A program made the position numbers and the translations under genes. DNA of 64,000 nt from Desulfobacter sp. (lineage in GTDB: Bacteria; Desulfobacterota; Desulfobacteria; Desulfobacterales; Desulfobacteraceae): positions 3,344,001-3,408,000 of the forward strand of contig CP054837.1 of assembly GCA_028768525.1 (NCBI GenBank). The letters run 5' to 3'. Every line of letters begins with the position of its first letter. The stretch's first letter is position 1. Positions 35,417-43,800 of the stretch are shown in pieces. Under the pieces are notes generated by a model. It searched no databases, was not told where the DNA came from, and saw only the letters and a program-made list of their open reading frames with translations.

Positions 35417-38077
35417 ATGCCCAAGATCATGAAGCATATTGATAATTTTTTTGACCTGATTAAAAACCGGACCAAAAGGGAGGTGGGGCTGTTGCAGAAA
35501 AAGGCGACCGCAACCCTTTTAACCATCATGGCACTCACCTTCTGCACGGTGGTGCTTGGTTTTATTTCTTTTTTTCTGCTTAAGCGCAAGATCATCGTTC
35601 CTTTGTCTCTGCTCAAATCAGGGGCCCAGCGCCTTGAAAAAGGGGACTATTCAACCCACATAGAGATTGACTCCAAAGATGAAGCCGGAGACCTGGCCAA
35701 TGCCTTTAACATGATGACAGACAGCATTAAGGAAAGGACTGAAAAGCTTCACAATATCCTGGGGAACCTCGACGAAGCAAAGAAAGAGGCGGAAGCCGCC
35801 ACCCAGGCCAAGAGCGATTTTCTGGCAAATATGAGCCATGAGATCCGTACCCCCATGAATGCGATTATCGGCGTCAACCACCTGCTCATGAAAACCGGCC
35901 TGGATGCCCGGCAGAAGGACTATGCCGTAAAAATTAAAGTTTCAGCCCAGAATCTTTTAGGTATTATCAACGATATCCTTGATTTTTCAAAGATTGAGGC
36001 CGGTAAACTGGATATTGAATGCATCTCTTTCAACCTGAATGAAATTTTGTCCAACCTGTCCAACCTTGTCAGTATGAAGGCCCAGGAAAAAGGGATTGAG
36101 CTTTTGTTTTTCCTGGACGAGGAAGTGCCCGTCGAATTGATCGGCGACCCCTTAAGGCTGGGGCAAATCCTTTTGAACCTGACCAACAATGCGGTGAAAT
36201 TTACACAAAAGGGCGAAATTGTCGTACAGATCAACCGGGTTGAAGAAAATGCGGATACCGTCATGATCAAATTTGCCGTAAAAGACACCGGCATCGGCCT
36301 GACCCGTGAGCAGATGGATACATTGTTTCAGTCGTTTCACCAGGCAGACACATCCACCACCCGTCAATATGGCGGTACCGGCCTTGGACTGACCATCAGC
36401 AAGCAATTGGCTGAAATGATGGGCGGAACCATTGGTGTGGAAAGCGAATTCGGTCAGGGCAGCACCTTTTATTTTACGGCCAGGCTGAAAAAGCAGAAAG
36501 AACAACCCAGGGCGGCCCGGGGGCAGAAGAAAATTCTTCCCAGATTCCTTTGCAACCTGGATATCCTGGTGGTTGATGACAACGAAACCTCACAGGCCGT
36601 ACTTGAATACTATCTGAAAAAATTTTCCTCCTGTATCGAAACCGCTTTGTCCGGGCAAGCGGCGCTGGACAGGATCCGGGAACGCAGAAATGCCGGTAAA
36701 AAGCCCTTTGACCTCATATTTATGGACTGGCAGATGCCGGGTATGACCGGCATAGAAGCCGCAAGGCGGATCCTGGCCAATAATGATTCTGCCGGAAAAA
36801 CCAAAATCATCATGGTGACGGCATACGGCAGGGAAGATGTCATGGCACAAGCCCAGGATATGGGGTTTTGCGGTTTCCTGCTGAAGCCCCTGACCGAATC
36901 CATGGTCTACGATGCCGTACTTGAAGTCTTTGGCCAGGGCCACGGCGATCATACGACAGGGGATTTAAGGCATGTAAAAGAAGTTCCCGATGGAATTGAC
37001 CGGATCCGGGGGGCGAGGATTCTTCTTGTGGAGGACAATGAGATCAACCAGCAGGTGGCCCGGGAGATGCTTTCAGGAGAGGGCTTTATCATGGAAAATG
37101 CCGAAAACGGCCAAATTTCCGTGGACCTTATCACAGGGCCTTTAGCGCATGATCCGGTTGATATCATTCTCATGGATCTGCAGATGCCGGTGATGGGAGG
37201 GATTGAAGCCACCCAGAGGATCCGGGAGTGGGAAAACAGAACCGGTGCCGCGCCTTTGCCCATACTTGCCATGACCGCCGATGCCATGACAGGGGTTCGG
37301 GAAAAGGTTCTGGATGCCGGAATGAACGGATATCTGACCAAGCCTGTGGAACCGTCCCAGCTTTTCAATGCGCTGATCCAGTGGATCAAACCGGGAGAAC
37401 GGCCCCTGCCCGAAGGCTGGCAAAAACAGAAGGCTTCAGAGGGCCAGGCCGCCCCAATAAATATGTCTATCCCTGAACTGCAGGGGGTCGACACCCAGCT
37501 CGGATTGTCCAGAGTCGGTTCAAGCCCAAGGGTTTATATTCAGATTCTGGAACGTTTTTTTGAACAGTTCACGCCCTTTATGCCTGATCTTGAGAGGCTT
37601 TTAAATGAGGGGGATCACGACACCGCCTTAAGGTTGGCCCATACCCTGAAGGGGGTTGCCGGCAATATCGGGGCCCAGGCGCTTTCAAGGGCCGCAGCCG
37701 ATCTTGAAAAGGCCGTCAGGGAAAAGAAGGCCGAGGATATCCCCCGTTATCTCGGGGCGCTGGCTCCCAGGCTCACAGAGGTGCTGGAGGGAATCGCCCA
37801 AAGCCGGGTGCTGGAAAAGATAAAAGCCCGGGAGACCCAACCGGTTCAGGGGCCCGTGGACACAAATAAGGTCTCTGCCCTTTTGGATGAACTTCAACAG
37901 GCCGCGGCCAAACGGGCCCCCAAACCTTGCAGAAGGATAATGGAGCGCCTGGACAAGATGGCCATGCCCCAAGAAAACAGAACGCTGCTGAGCACCTTGC
38001 ACCATCAGATCAACACCTATAAATTTAAGGATGCCCTTGCATCCATTGCATCCCTGAAAAAAGAGATGAAAGGATAA
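35417..38077 (+). pseudogene. Hybrid sensor kinase, 3' fragment (split by IS3)
   Basis: 886 codons from an ATG at 35417, which uses the last bases of the insertion; an earlier in-frame start lies wholly inside the IS. A transmembrane helix (LLTIMALTFCTVVLGFISFFLL) is followed by HAMP, the H-box FLANMSHEIRTPMNAIIGVNH, an HATPase with DTGIGLTREQ, receivers with phosphoacceptors in FMDWQMPG and LMDLQMPV, and an HPt with His in RLAHTLKGVAG. Removing the IS and one CCAAGAT copy rejoins the frame exactly (AK-IMKHID). The fragment could still be translated as a kinase without its ligand-binding half. From the kinase core on it is a clear paralogue of the gene at 28411-32082. Confidence 0.88.
35421..35427 (+). 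repeat. Target-site duplication, right copy
   Basis: CCAAGAT, matching 34008-34014 on the other side of the IS3 element. Confidence 0.75.
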
Positions 38078-38081
38078 ATAC

Positions 38082-39170
38082 ATGAATGATTATTCTGATT
38101 GCATCGTTTTGGCAGTGGACGACACAGAGGCCAATATCGATATCCTTGTGGAAACTCTGGGAGAGGATTACGAACTCAGGGTGGCCCTGGACGGGGAGTC
38201 TGCCCTGGAAAATATCGCAGAAGAAAAACCCGACCTGATTCTTCTTGACATAATGATGCCGGGAATGGACGGCTACGAGGTCTGCCGCCGCATGAAATCA
38301 GATTCGAAAACACAGGATATACCGGTGATTTTCCTCACCGCCATGGATCAGGAGCAGAACGAGGCCAAAGGGCTCGCCCTGGGCGCTGTGGACTACGTGA
38401 CCAAACCCTTTTCCCCGGACCTGATCAAAGCCCGTGTCAGAAACCATCTTGAGCTGAAAAAACACCGGGACCATCTGGCGTCTTTGGTGGCGGAACGGAC
38501 ACGGCAGATTGAACTCACGCAGAATGTCACCATCTGCTGCCTGGCCAACCTTGCTGAAACAAGGGATCCCGAAACCGGCGGGCATATCCAGAGGACCCAG
38601 AATTATGTCAGGGAACTGGCCAGGGTGCTTAAACAGAAATCTGCCTATGGCGCCCTGCTGGATGAAGAAACCATTGATCTGATTTATAAATCCGCCCCCC
38701 TTCACGATATCGGAAAGGTCGGGGTCACGGACCGGATTCTGCTCAAGCCCGGCAAGCTGACCGAAGAAGAGTTTGAAGAGATGAAACGGCATACCGTATA
38801 CGGGAGGGATACCCTGCGTGACGCAGAGGAGAAGCTGGGGAAAAACTCCTTTTTAAAGTATGCCGGTGAAATCGCCTTTACCCACCATGAAAAGTGGGAC
38901 GGGTCCGGATACCCCAAAGGGGTGTCCGGGAATGACATTCCGGTATCCGGACGGCTGATGGCCATCGCAGATGTCTACGATGCCCTGGTCACAAAACGGG
39001 TGTATAAGCCGCCATTCAGTCACGAAAAAGCCGTTTCCATCATCATAGAAGGCAAGGGGCGCCACTTTGATCCGGATATGGTGGATGCCTTTGTTGACAT
39101 TGCGGGTACCTTCAAACGGATCGCCCATGAACTTGCGGATTCGGAAATGGAAAAGGATTCCCTGAATTAA
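38082..39170 (+). CDS. Response regulator with HD-GYP c-di-GMP phosphodiesterase
   Basis: 362 aa. The receiver has D13/D14 and phosphoacceptor D56 (LLDIMMPGMDG). The HD-GYP domain has all key motifs: ETGGHIQRTQNYV, LHDIGKVGV, HTVYGRDTL, AFTHHEKWDGSGYP and IADVYDALV. It would degrade c-di-GMP when phosphorylated or relieved. It starts 4 bases after the split kinase gene and was presumably its output partner. It ties this cluster to the c-di-GMP riboswitches near the left edge. Confidence 0.95.
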   Translation: MNDYSDCIVLAVDDTEANIDILVETLGEDYELRVALDGESALENIAEEKPDLILLDIMMPGMDGYEVCRRMKSDSKTQDIPVIFLTAMDQEQNEAKGLALGAVDYVTKPFSPDLIKARVRNHLELKKHRDHLASLVAERTRQIELTQNVTICCLANLAETRDPETGGHIQRTQNYVRELARVLKQKSAYGALLDEETIDLIYKSAPLHDIGKVGVTDRILLKPGKLTEEEFEEMKRHTVYGRDTLRDAEEKLGKNSFLKYAGEIAFTHHEKWDGSGYPKGVSGNDIPVSGRLMAIADVYDALVTKRVYKPPFSHEKAVSIIIEGKGRHFDPDMVDAFVDIAGTFKRIAHELADSEMEKDSLN

Positions 39171-39202
39171 TCCGTCTGTAAATCCGTACAAGGAAAGGCC
39201 GA

Positions 39203-40375
39203 ATGGATACAAACCATGGAGGCGTGCATATGGTTCAAAAAAATACCATACTGGTGGTGGATGACGATCAGGTAAATATTGAGATCCTGGTGGGAACCCT
39301 GGGGGACAGCTACGAGGTCAGTGTCGCCATGGATGGTCAATCTGCCCTGGAAATCATCAACGAAATTATGCCGGATATCATTTTGCTGGATATCATGATG
39401 CCGGGGATGGATGGATACGAGGTCTGCAGACGGGTTAAGGAAAACCGGGCCACAAGGAACGCCATGGTATTGTTTGTCACAGCACTTGCCGATGCCGTTG
39501 ATGAAACCTACGGATTCGAGCTGGGCGCTGTGGATTATATCACCAAGCCCTTCAGTTCTTCTGTCATCCGCGCCCGGATAAAAACCCATCTTGAACTGGC
39601 AGCGGCCAGGAAGGAACTTGAGATACAGAACGAGATATTAAAGGAAAATATCCGGCTCAGGGAACAGGTGGACCATATCACCCGCCATGATCTTAAAAAC
39701 CCGGTCCAGGCCATCATGAGTGCCGCAGAGATCATCCGCTTACATCTGCCCGCCAAGGATCCAGAAGACCTGGAGGAAATGATACAGATACAATTGAAAT
39801 CCTGCCGCAATATACTGAATATGGTCAACCGCTGCCTTGATGTCTATAAGATGGAAGATAAATCGTATAAGCTTGATGCCAAGCGGACAGATCTGTTGTA
39901 CTTAATGGATCAGGTGCTTATGGAGGGCGAGGAAATCATCCGGTCCAAGGGGCTTGAACTGCTGATTGAAATAAACGGATATCCCCGCAAACAGGAGGAC
40001 CGGTTTGAACTGATCTGTGATGAACTGCTTTTTTATTCCATGATGGGCAATCTGGTGAAAAATGCCTTGGAAGCGTCTCCAAAAAAAGAGCAGGTAAAAA
40101 TAATGATTCAGGATACCAAGGGGCTGAGTATCGGCGTTGAAAACAAAGGGGCGGTAAATCCTTCCATCCGGAGTTGTTTTTTTGAAAAGTTTGTGACCGC
40201 AGACAAACCAAAGGGAACCGGGATCGGCACCTATTCGGCCCGGCTGGCTGCTGAGATGCACGGTGCCGATATTCAGCTGTTTACATCAGATGAAGACAAT
40301 ATAACAAAAGTCGATATACGATGGGAGAAGAAGCCGAGGCTATCCAGCCAGCAGTCCGACAGCAACACGGATTGA
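39203..40375 (+). CDS. Receiver-histidine kinase protein
   Basis: 390 aa. An N-terminal receiver (ILVVDDDQVNIEIL, LLDIMMPGMDG) is joined by a coiled linker to a histidine kinase: H-box HITRHDLKNPVQAIMSAAEII and an ATPase with GNLVKNALEASPKKE and KGTGIGTYSARLAAEMHG. There is no membrane segment. Soluble REC-kinase proteins pass phosphate from one relay to another. Last gene of the signalling operon starting with the split kinase; AAGGAAAGG precedes the ATG. Confidence 0.92.
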   Translation: MDTNHGGVHMVQKNTILVVDDDQVNIEILVGTLGDSYEVSVAMDGQSALEIINEIMPDIILLDIMMPGMDGYEVCRRVKENRATRNAMVLFVTALADAVDETYGFELGAVDYITKPFSSSVIRARIKTHLELAAARKELEIQNEILKENIRLREQVDHITRHDLKNPVQAIMSAAEIIRLHLPAKDPEDLEEMIQIQLKSCRNILNMVNRCLDVYKMEDKSYKLDAKRTDLLYLMDQVLMEGEEIIRSKGLELLIEINGYPRKQEDRFELICDELLFYSMMGNLVKNALEASPKKEQVKIMIQDTKGLSIGVENKGAVNPSIRSCFFEKFVTADKPKGTGIGTYSARLAAEMHGADIQLFTSDEDNITKVDIRWEKKPRLSSQQSDSNTD

Positions 40376-40473
40376 ATTTAAATGCAACGCTTTAACCGGG
40401 GTGAATGGCGGGCAATAAAAGGGCAGGGGAATAATGGCCCTGAATCCTTAATTATTAGAGATACCCTTAAATT

Positions 40474-40980
40474 TTAAACCGGTCCGATGTTTAAAACATA
40501 GTCTGCGATGGCGGCCACCGGTTCCAGGGGAAGGCGGACCAGGCCCCTTTGATCTGTGCCGCCGGGGCTGTCGTTTGTGGCAATGGCCCTGACCGTTGGA
40601 ATGTCCGGGAACAGGGGCGGGCGGCCCACGGCCCGGCGCCAGATTTCGATCTTGGGATAGGGGCCCGAGAGCCAGCCTTCGATGAGAATGATGTCGGCAT
40701 GGCTGTAGTAGGTGTCAATGAGGCGGTCGGGCCGGGTGAGGTCCGAGGCCGGGAAGTAGAGGGCCGCCATTGTGGCGTTAACCATGGCGGCGGGGGCGGC
40801 GCCGGCGGTGCGGTGGACGTGGGAATCCTTGCCCGGCTTGTCCAGTTCGTGGGCGTGGGCCGAGTGCTTTAGGGTGCCCACGGCCAGGCCCTGGTTGGTG
40901 AGATGACGGACCAGGGCGGCCGTAAGCGTTGTTTTGCCGGATCCGGGCTGGCCGATGATATGGCAGATGGTCCGGGGCAT
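40474..40980 (-). CDS. mobB: Molybdopterin-guanine dinucleotide biosynthesis adapter MobB
   Basis: 168 aa. Walker A IGQPGSGKTTLTAALV at the N-terminus, then TLKHSAHAHELDKPGKDSH, the MobB signature, and DIILIEGWL. It is a GTP-binding helper in forming the guanine-dinucleotide form of the molybdenum cofactor, the form used by DMSO-reductase-family enzymes such as that at 26258. The start at 40980 overlaps the stop codon of the MoeA-like gene (TGATG), so the two are coupled. A longer in-frame start at 41049 would lie inside that gene. Confidence 0.92.
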   Translation of the reverse strand: MPRTICHIIGQPGSGKTTLTAALVRHLTNQGLAVGTLKHSAHAHELDKPGKDSHVHRTAGAAPAAMVNATMAALYFPASDLTRPDRLIDTYYSHADIILIEGWLSGPYPKIEIWRRAVGRPPLFPDIPTVRAIATNDSPGGTDQRGLVRLPLEPVAAIADYVLNIGPV

Positions 40981-42017
40981 CAGGCTTTGCCGAAGGAGCA
41001 GTGGGGGAACCGGCAGACCTTGCAGTTGAGACAGAGCCCGCCGTGGCATAGGCTGGCCAGGTCCCGTTTCCCCGGCCGTTCGCCGGCCATGACCCGGGGC
41101 AGGATAAGGTCGAAGATGGTGGTGCGGTGGTAGAGGCCGCAGGCGGGCAGGCCCATGATGGCGGTTTTTTGGGTGTAGCCCAGAAGGAACATGGCGCCGG
41201 GCAGCACCGCCGAGGAATAGTGTACCTCTTCAAAGCCCGAGGCTTCAATCCCCTCTTTGGTGACGTCGTCGGGATCCACGGACATGCCGCCGGTGGTGAT
41301 GATTAAATCGGTGTCCTTGGCCAGATAGTCCTGGATCTGCGCCGTGATCATCTCCCTGTCGTCGGGGAGGATGTGGGTTTCAAGGAGCTGGGCGCCCAGG
41401 GCGGCGGTCTTTTCTTCCACAATGGCCTGGAATCGGTCCTGGATCAGGCCGTTGTACACCTCGTTGCCCACGATGACCAGCCGGATTTTCAGGGGATTGA
41501 ACATGGCCACGGAAAAGACAGGGTAGGACGCTTTGGCCAGGGCCACGGCCTCGTCCAGGTATCGCCGTTCAATGACCAGGGGAATGGCCCGGGTGGCGGC
41601 CAGGCTCTGGTTCCTTTCCACCACTGTGTTGTTGTGGATGCTGGCGCACATGACATCGGCGATCATGTTGAATTCCGTCAGGGCCGCTGTATTCACCTTG
41701 AAGAGCCCGGGATAGGAGGCCCTCAGCTCCAGTTTGCCTTCCCCGGGGGTGCCGGGAAATTCCACCCCCGGCCCGGCCAGGGCCGAGGCCAGTTCGTAAA
41801 CGGCATCGTCTTCGTGGACCTGGGTGTCCTGGTCCAGGTCCAGAACGTAAAGATTGTTTTTTCCCATGCGCATGAGGCGGCAGATATCCCCGGCCCCCAC
41901 CTTCTGGCCCCGCTTGAATACCGGCCCCTTTGATTTCCCGGGGATGATCTCGGTCATGTCGTGGGCGATGGTCAGCCCTTCGGCCTGCTCTACGGGTACG
42001 GTTTTAAACTGCTGCAT
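40980..42017 (-). CDS. Molybdopterin-binding (MoeA/MogA-like) protein
   Basis: 345 aa. The ATG at 42017 follows AAGGAG. The C-terminal half is a MoCF-biosynthesis domain: RLVIVGNEVYNG, LIITTGGMSVDPDDVTKEG and PGAMFLLGYTQKTAIMGLPAC. It is shorter than normal MoeA and lacks its usual N-terminal domains. Instead the first 110 residues have a SAF-like stretch (EGLTIAHDMTEIIPGKSKG). It ends CLNCKVCRFPHCSFGKA, a Cys cluster that could bind metal or iron-sulfur. It is probably involved in metal insertion into, or sensing of, the Mo/W cofactor. Overlaps fmdE upstream and mobB downstream. Confidence 0.8.
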   Translation of the reverse strand: MQQFKTVPVEQAEGLTIAHDMTEIIPGKSKGPVFKRGQKVGAGDICRLMRMGKNNLYVLDLDQDTQVHEDDAVYELASALAGPGVEFPGTPGEGKLELRASYPGLFKVNTAALTEFNMIADVMCASIHNNTVVERNQSLAATRAIPLVIERRYLDEAVALAKASYPVFSVAMFNPLKIRLVIVGNEVYNGLIQDRFQAIVEEKTAALGAQLLETHILPDDREMITAQIQDYLAKDTDLIITTGGMSVDPDDVTKEGIEASGFEEVHYSSAVLPGAMFLLGYTQKTAIMGLPACGLYHRTTIFDLILPRVMAGERPGKRDLASLCHGGLCLNCKVCRFPHCSFGKA

Positions 42018-42624
42018 GGTGGTTCTCCTTGTCTTTCTTTTCCAGGGGTTGAAAATAGGAGCCTGCGGCGCAGGGCCGGCAGAGTATCTCATTGTTTTTG
42101 AATACTTCTTTTTTGTCCCGGACCACCTGGCCGCACCGGGCGCAGACGGCCTTGAACCGGGTGGGGCCGGGCATGTCCGCTGCGGGGACATCCACCCGGC
42201 CCTCGTCCACGGTGAATAAATCCTTGTCATCCATGATTTTATAGGCCTCAAGCTGCTGCTGCCTGGGATCGTCAATCTGGGGCATGAGTTCGGGCGCCAG
42301 GTCCCTTGCGGTTTCCGTGGACACGATCCTGAAGGCTTTTTTGGTTTCCAGGTTGACAAAGGTGGCGGCCATGATGCCGTTGTCAATGAATTTCAGGGAC
42401 CTGCGGCCCAGTTTTACCCCGGTGACATAGGAGATGGCGTCGGTGGCGCACCGGTCCATTTCCACATACACGATGATTTTTTTGATCTGGGGCAGGGTGG
42501 ACGGCTCGTCCAGCCCGATGAGCCGGCAGCCCAGCATGGCCATGCGCACCCCCACCACCTGTCCGGGGCAGAGGTGGCCGTGGGCCTTTGCCGCGCCGTT
42601 GAGCAGGGTTTCTAAATCTTTCAT
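42004..42624 (-). CDS. FmdE-family protein, second copy
   Basis: 206 aa. The FmdE domain motif HGHLCPGQVVGVRMAMLG and YVEMDRCATDAISYVTG match the copy at 25441. The C-terminal zinc ribbon is CARCGQVVRDKKE...CRPCA. The end overlaps the MoeA-like gene start by 14 bases. It is divergent from a ModE-like regulator, and the gap contains two matching operators. So this small operon (fmdE, moeA-like, mobB) is probably controlled by that regulator. Confidence 0.86.
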   Translation of the reverse strand: MKDLETLLNGAAKAHGHLCPGQVVGVRMAMLGCRLIGLDEPSTLPQIKKIIVYVEMDRCATDAISYVTGVKLGRRSLKFIDNGIMAATFVNLETKKAFRIVSTETARDLAPELMPQIDDPRQQQLEAYKIMDDKDLFTVDEGRVDVPAADMPGPTRFKAVCARCGQVVRDKKEVFKNNEILCRPCAAGSYFQPLEKKDKENHHAAV

Positions 42625-42644
42625 TGATTTTCCTCGGGCTTTCT

Positions 42645-42687
42645 CTTATGTTGAGTTTAACATAAGGTATATGTTGAAATTAACATA
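42645..42687. promoter_or_regulatory. Twin operators for a ModE-like regulator
   Basis: TATGTTGAGTTTAACATA (42647-42664) and TATGTTGAAATTAACATA (42670-42687) share the inverted repeat TATGTT-N6-AACATA. Their centres are 23 bp apart. They lie between the divergent FmdE and ModE-like genes, where autoregulation and control of the cofactor operon would be expected. Confidence 0.82.
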
Positions 42688-42711
42688 AGGTCAAGCATAA
42701 AAAAGGAAATT

Positions 42712-43035
42712 ATGAAGCTTAAATCAATGCAGCTTCTGGTGGGAGACGATGGCGGCATCATCATGGGAAAGGGGCGGATGGATATTCTGACCTCCATTGA
42801 ACAGACCGGTTCCATCAATAAAACCGCCAAGGCGCTGGGCATGTCTTATAAATCTGTATGGAGTAAGATCAAATCCACTGAAAACAACTGGGGCAGGCCC
42901 GTGGTCAATGCCGACCGTGTCAAGGGAACCTCCTTGACGGATGAGGGCCGTTCCCTTCTTGATGCCTACAAAGAACTGAACCGCCGGTGCATGGCCGCCG
43001 ACGACGCCATTTTCGACGAACTCTTCCCCCAATAG
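42712..43035 (+). CDS. ModE/TunR-like winged-helix regulator
   Basis: 107 aa, DNA-binding domain only. The ModE-type LysR-like HTH is DILTSIEQTGSINKTAKALGMSYKSVWSKIK, then LTDEGRSLLDAYKELNRR. The molybdate-binding MOP domains of full ModE are absent, as in short single-domain relatives of the TunR type in sulfate reducers. Twin palindromes stand 25-65 bp upstream. With FmdE, MoeA-like and MobB genes divergent, control of molybdenum or tungsten cofactor supply is the likely role. Without a MOP domain, how it would sense the metal is unclear; the FmdE or MoeA-like protein might report to it. Confidence 0.87.
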   Translation: MKLKSMQLLVGDDGGIIMGKGRMDILTSIEQTGSINKTAKALGMSYKSVWSKIKSTENNWGRPVVNADRVKGTSLTDEGRSLLDAYKELNRRCMAADDAIFDELFPQ

Positions 43036-43052
43036 GCCGCCGGGCCGATTTC

Positions 43053-43093
43053 TGCAATAAAAACAATGCGGTGCAATAAATTTATTGCGCCGC
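43053..43093. promoter_or_regulatory. Palindromic enhancer-like site, copy B
   Basis: GCGGTGCAATAAA-TTTATTGCGCCGC (43068-43093) is palindromic at all but one pair. An extra half-site TGCAAT (43053) lies 19 bp before the TGCAAT at 43072. The core matches site A (25991-26010) at 18 of 20 bases. It lies about 130 bp upstream of the promoter at 43209. Confidence 0.65.
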
Positions 43094-43208
43094 ACCCGGC
43101 CGTACGGGTCCGGGATCTTTAATTCTATCTTTCCTGATCTTGGAAATTATGTGAAAAAAATTCATGATTTTAAAGGGTTAGAATAAAACCGCTTCCATGG
43201 GCCTCCCA

Positions 43209-43225
43209 TGGCATGGTTATGGCTA
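43209..43225 (+). promoter_or_regulatory. Sigma-54-type promoter of the ferredoxin/GltD operon
   Basis: TGGCATGGTTATGGCTA, identical over 17 bases to the promoter at 26162-26178, with GG and GC 10 bases apart. The start codon of the ferredoxin gene is 51 bases downstream. Confidence 0.68.
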
Positions 43226-43275
43226 TGTTAGAACTCCTAAAAGGTTTTTAACAACGTGATCACGCCGGAGGACAT

Positions 43276-43791
43276 ATGAGTAAGTACTACCTGTTTCAGG
43301 ATACCAAAAAATGCATCGGGTGCCGGACCTGTGAGGTTCAGTGCAAGTCCAACAAAGGGCTGCCCCTGGGCCCAAAGCCCTGCCAGATTATCCAGGTGGG
43401 CCCCAAGACCGTTGCCGAGGTGCCCAAGATTTCTTTTATTTTCATGCCCTGTTTCCACTGTGAAAATCCGTGGTGTGTTTCCGCCTGCCCCACCGGGGCC
43501 ATGCAGCGGCGTGCCAAGGACGGCATCGTATTCATCGACCAGGATCTCTGCGTGGGCTGCAAGACCTGTGTCTCCGCCTGTCCCTGGGGCGCTCCCCAAT
43601 GGAACCCGGAAACCGGGAAGGTGGTGAAGTGCGATTACTGCAAGGACCGTATCGACGAAGGGCTGGAGCCGGCCTGCGTCACCACCTGCACCACCAACTG
43701 CCTCAAGTTCGGAAAGGTGGAGGATATGACCCAGATCAGACGGGAGCGCCACGCAGAGGCCGTGGCCTCCTTTGAAAATACCAGCTTCTAA
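43276..43791 (+). CDS. Four-cluster ferredoxin subunit (HycB/DmsB type)
   Basis: 171 aa. Four Cys groups suit four [4Fe-4S] clusters: CIGCRTCEVQC, CFHCENPWCVSACP, CVGCKTCVSACPWG and CDYCKDRI...CVTTC. This is the electron-transfer subunit type that pairs with DMSO-reductase-family molybdoenzymes. None is adjacent, but the gene at 26258 has the same promoter and enhancer. First gene of a tight operon; GGAGG precedes the ATG. Confidence 0.93.
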   Translation: MSKYYLFQDTKKCIGCRTCEVQCKSNKGLPLGPKPCQIIQVGPKTVAEVPKISFIFMPCFHCENPWCVSACPTGAMQRRAKDGIVFIDQDLCVGCKTCVSACPWGAPQWNPETGKVVKCDYCKDRIDEGLEPACVTTCTTNCLKFGKVEDMTQIRRERHAEAVASFENTSF

Positions 43792-43800
43792 GGAGTCGCC

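Larger units (their letters stand above)
34015..35420 (-). mobile_element. IS3-family element (IS407-like group)
   Basis: About 1.4 kb between two copies of CCAAGAT. Terminal inverted repeats are recognisable: AGTACAACCCGCAATGTTAGGA (34032-34053, 22 bases in two blocks differing at a few positions) matches the complement of 35382-35403. Both extreme ends are C-rich (TTGCCCCC and ATGCCCCCC). orfA and orfB are intact with a frameshift signal between them. A 150-bp untranslated stretch precedes the left end. The insertion is in the opposite orientation to the kinase gene it splits. Confidence 0.9.
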
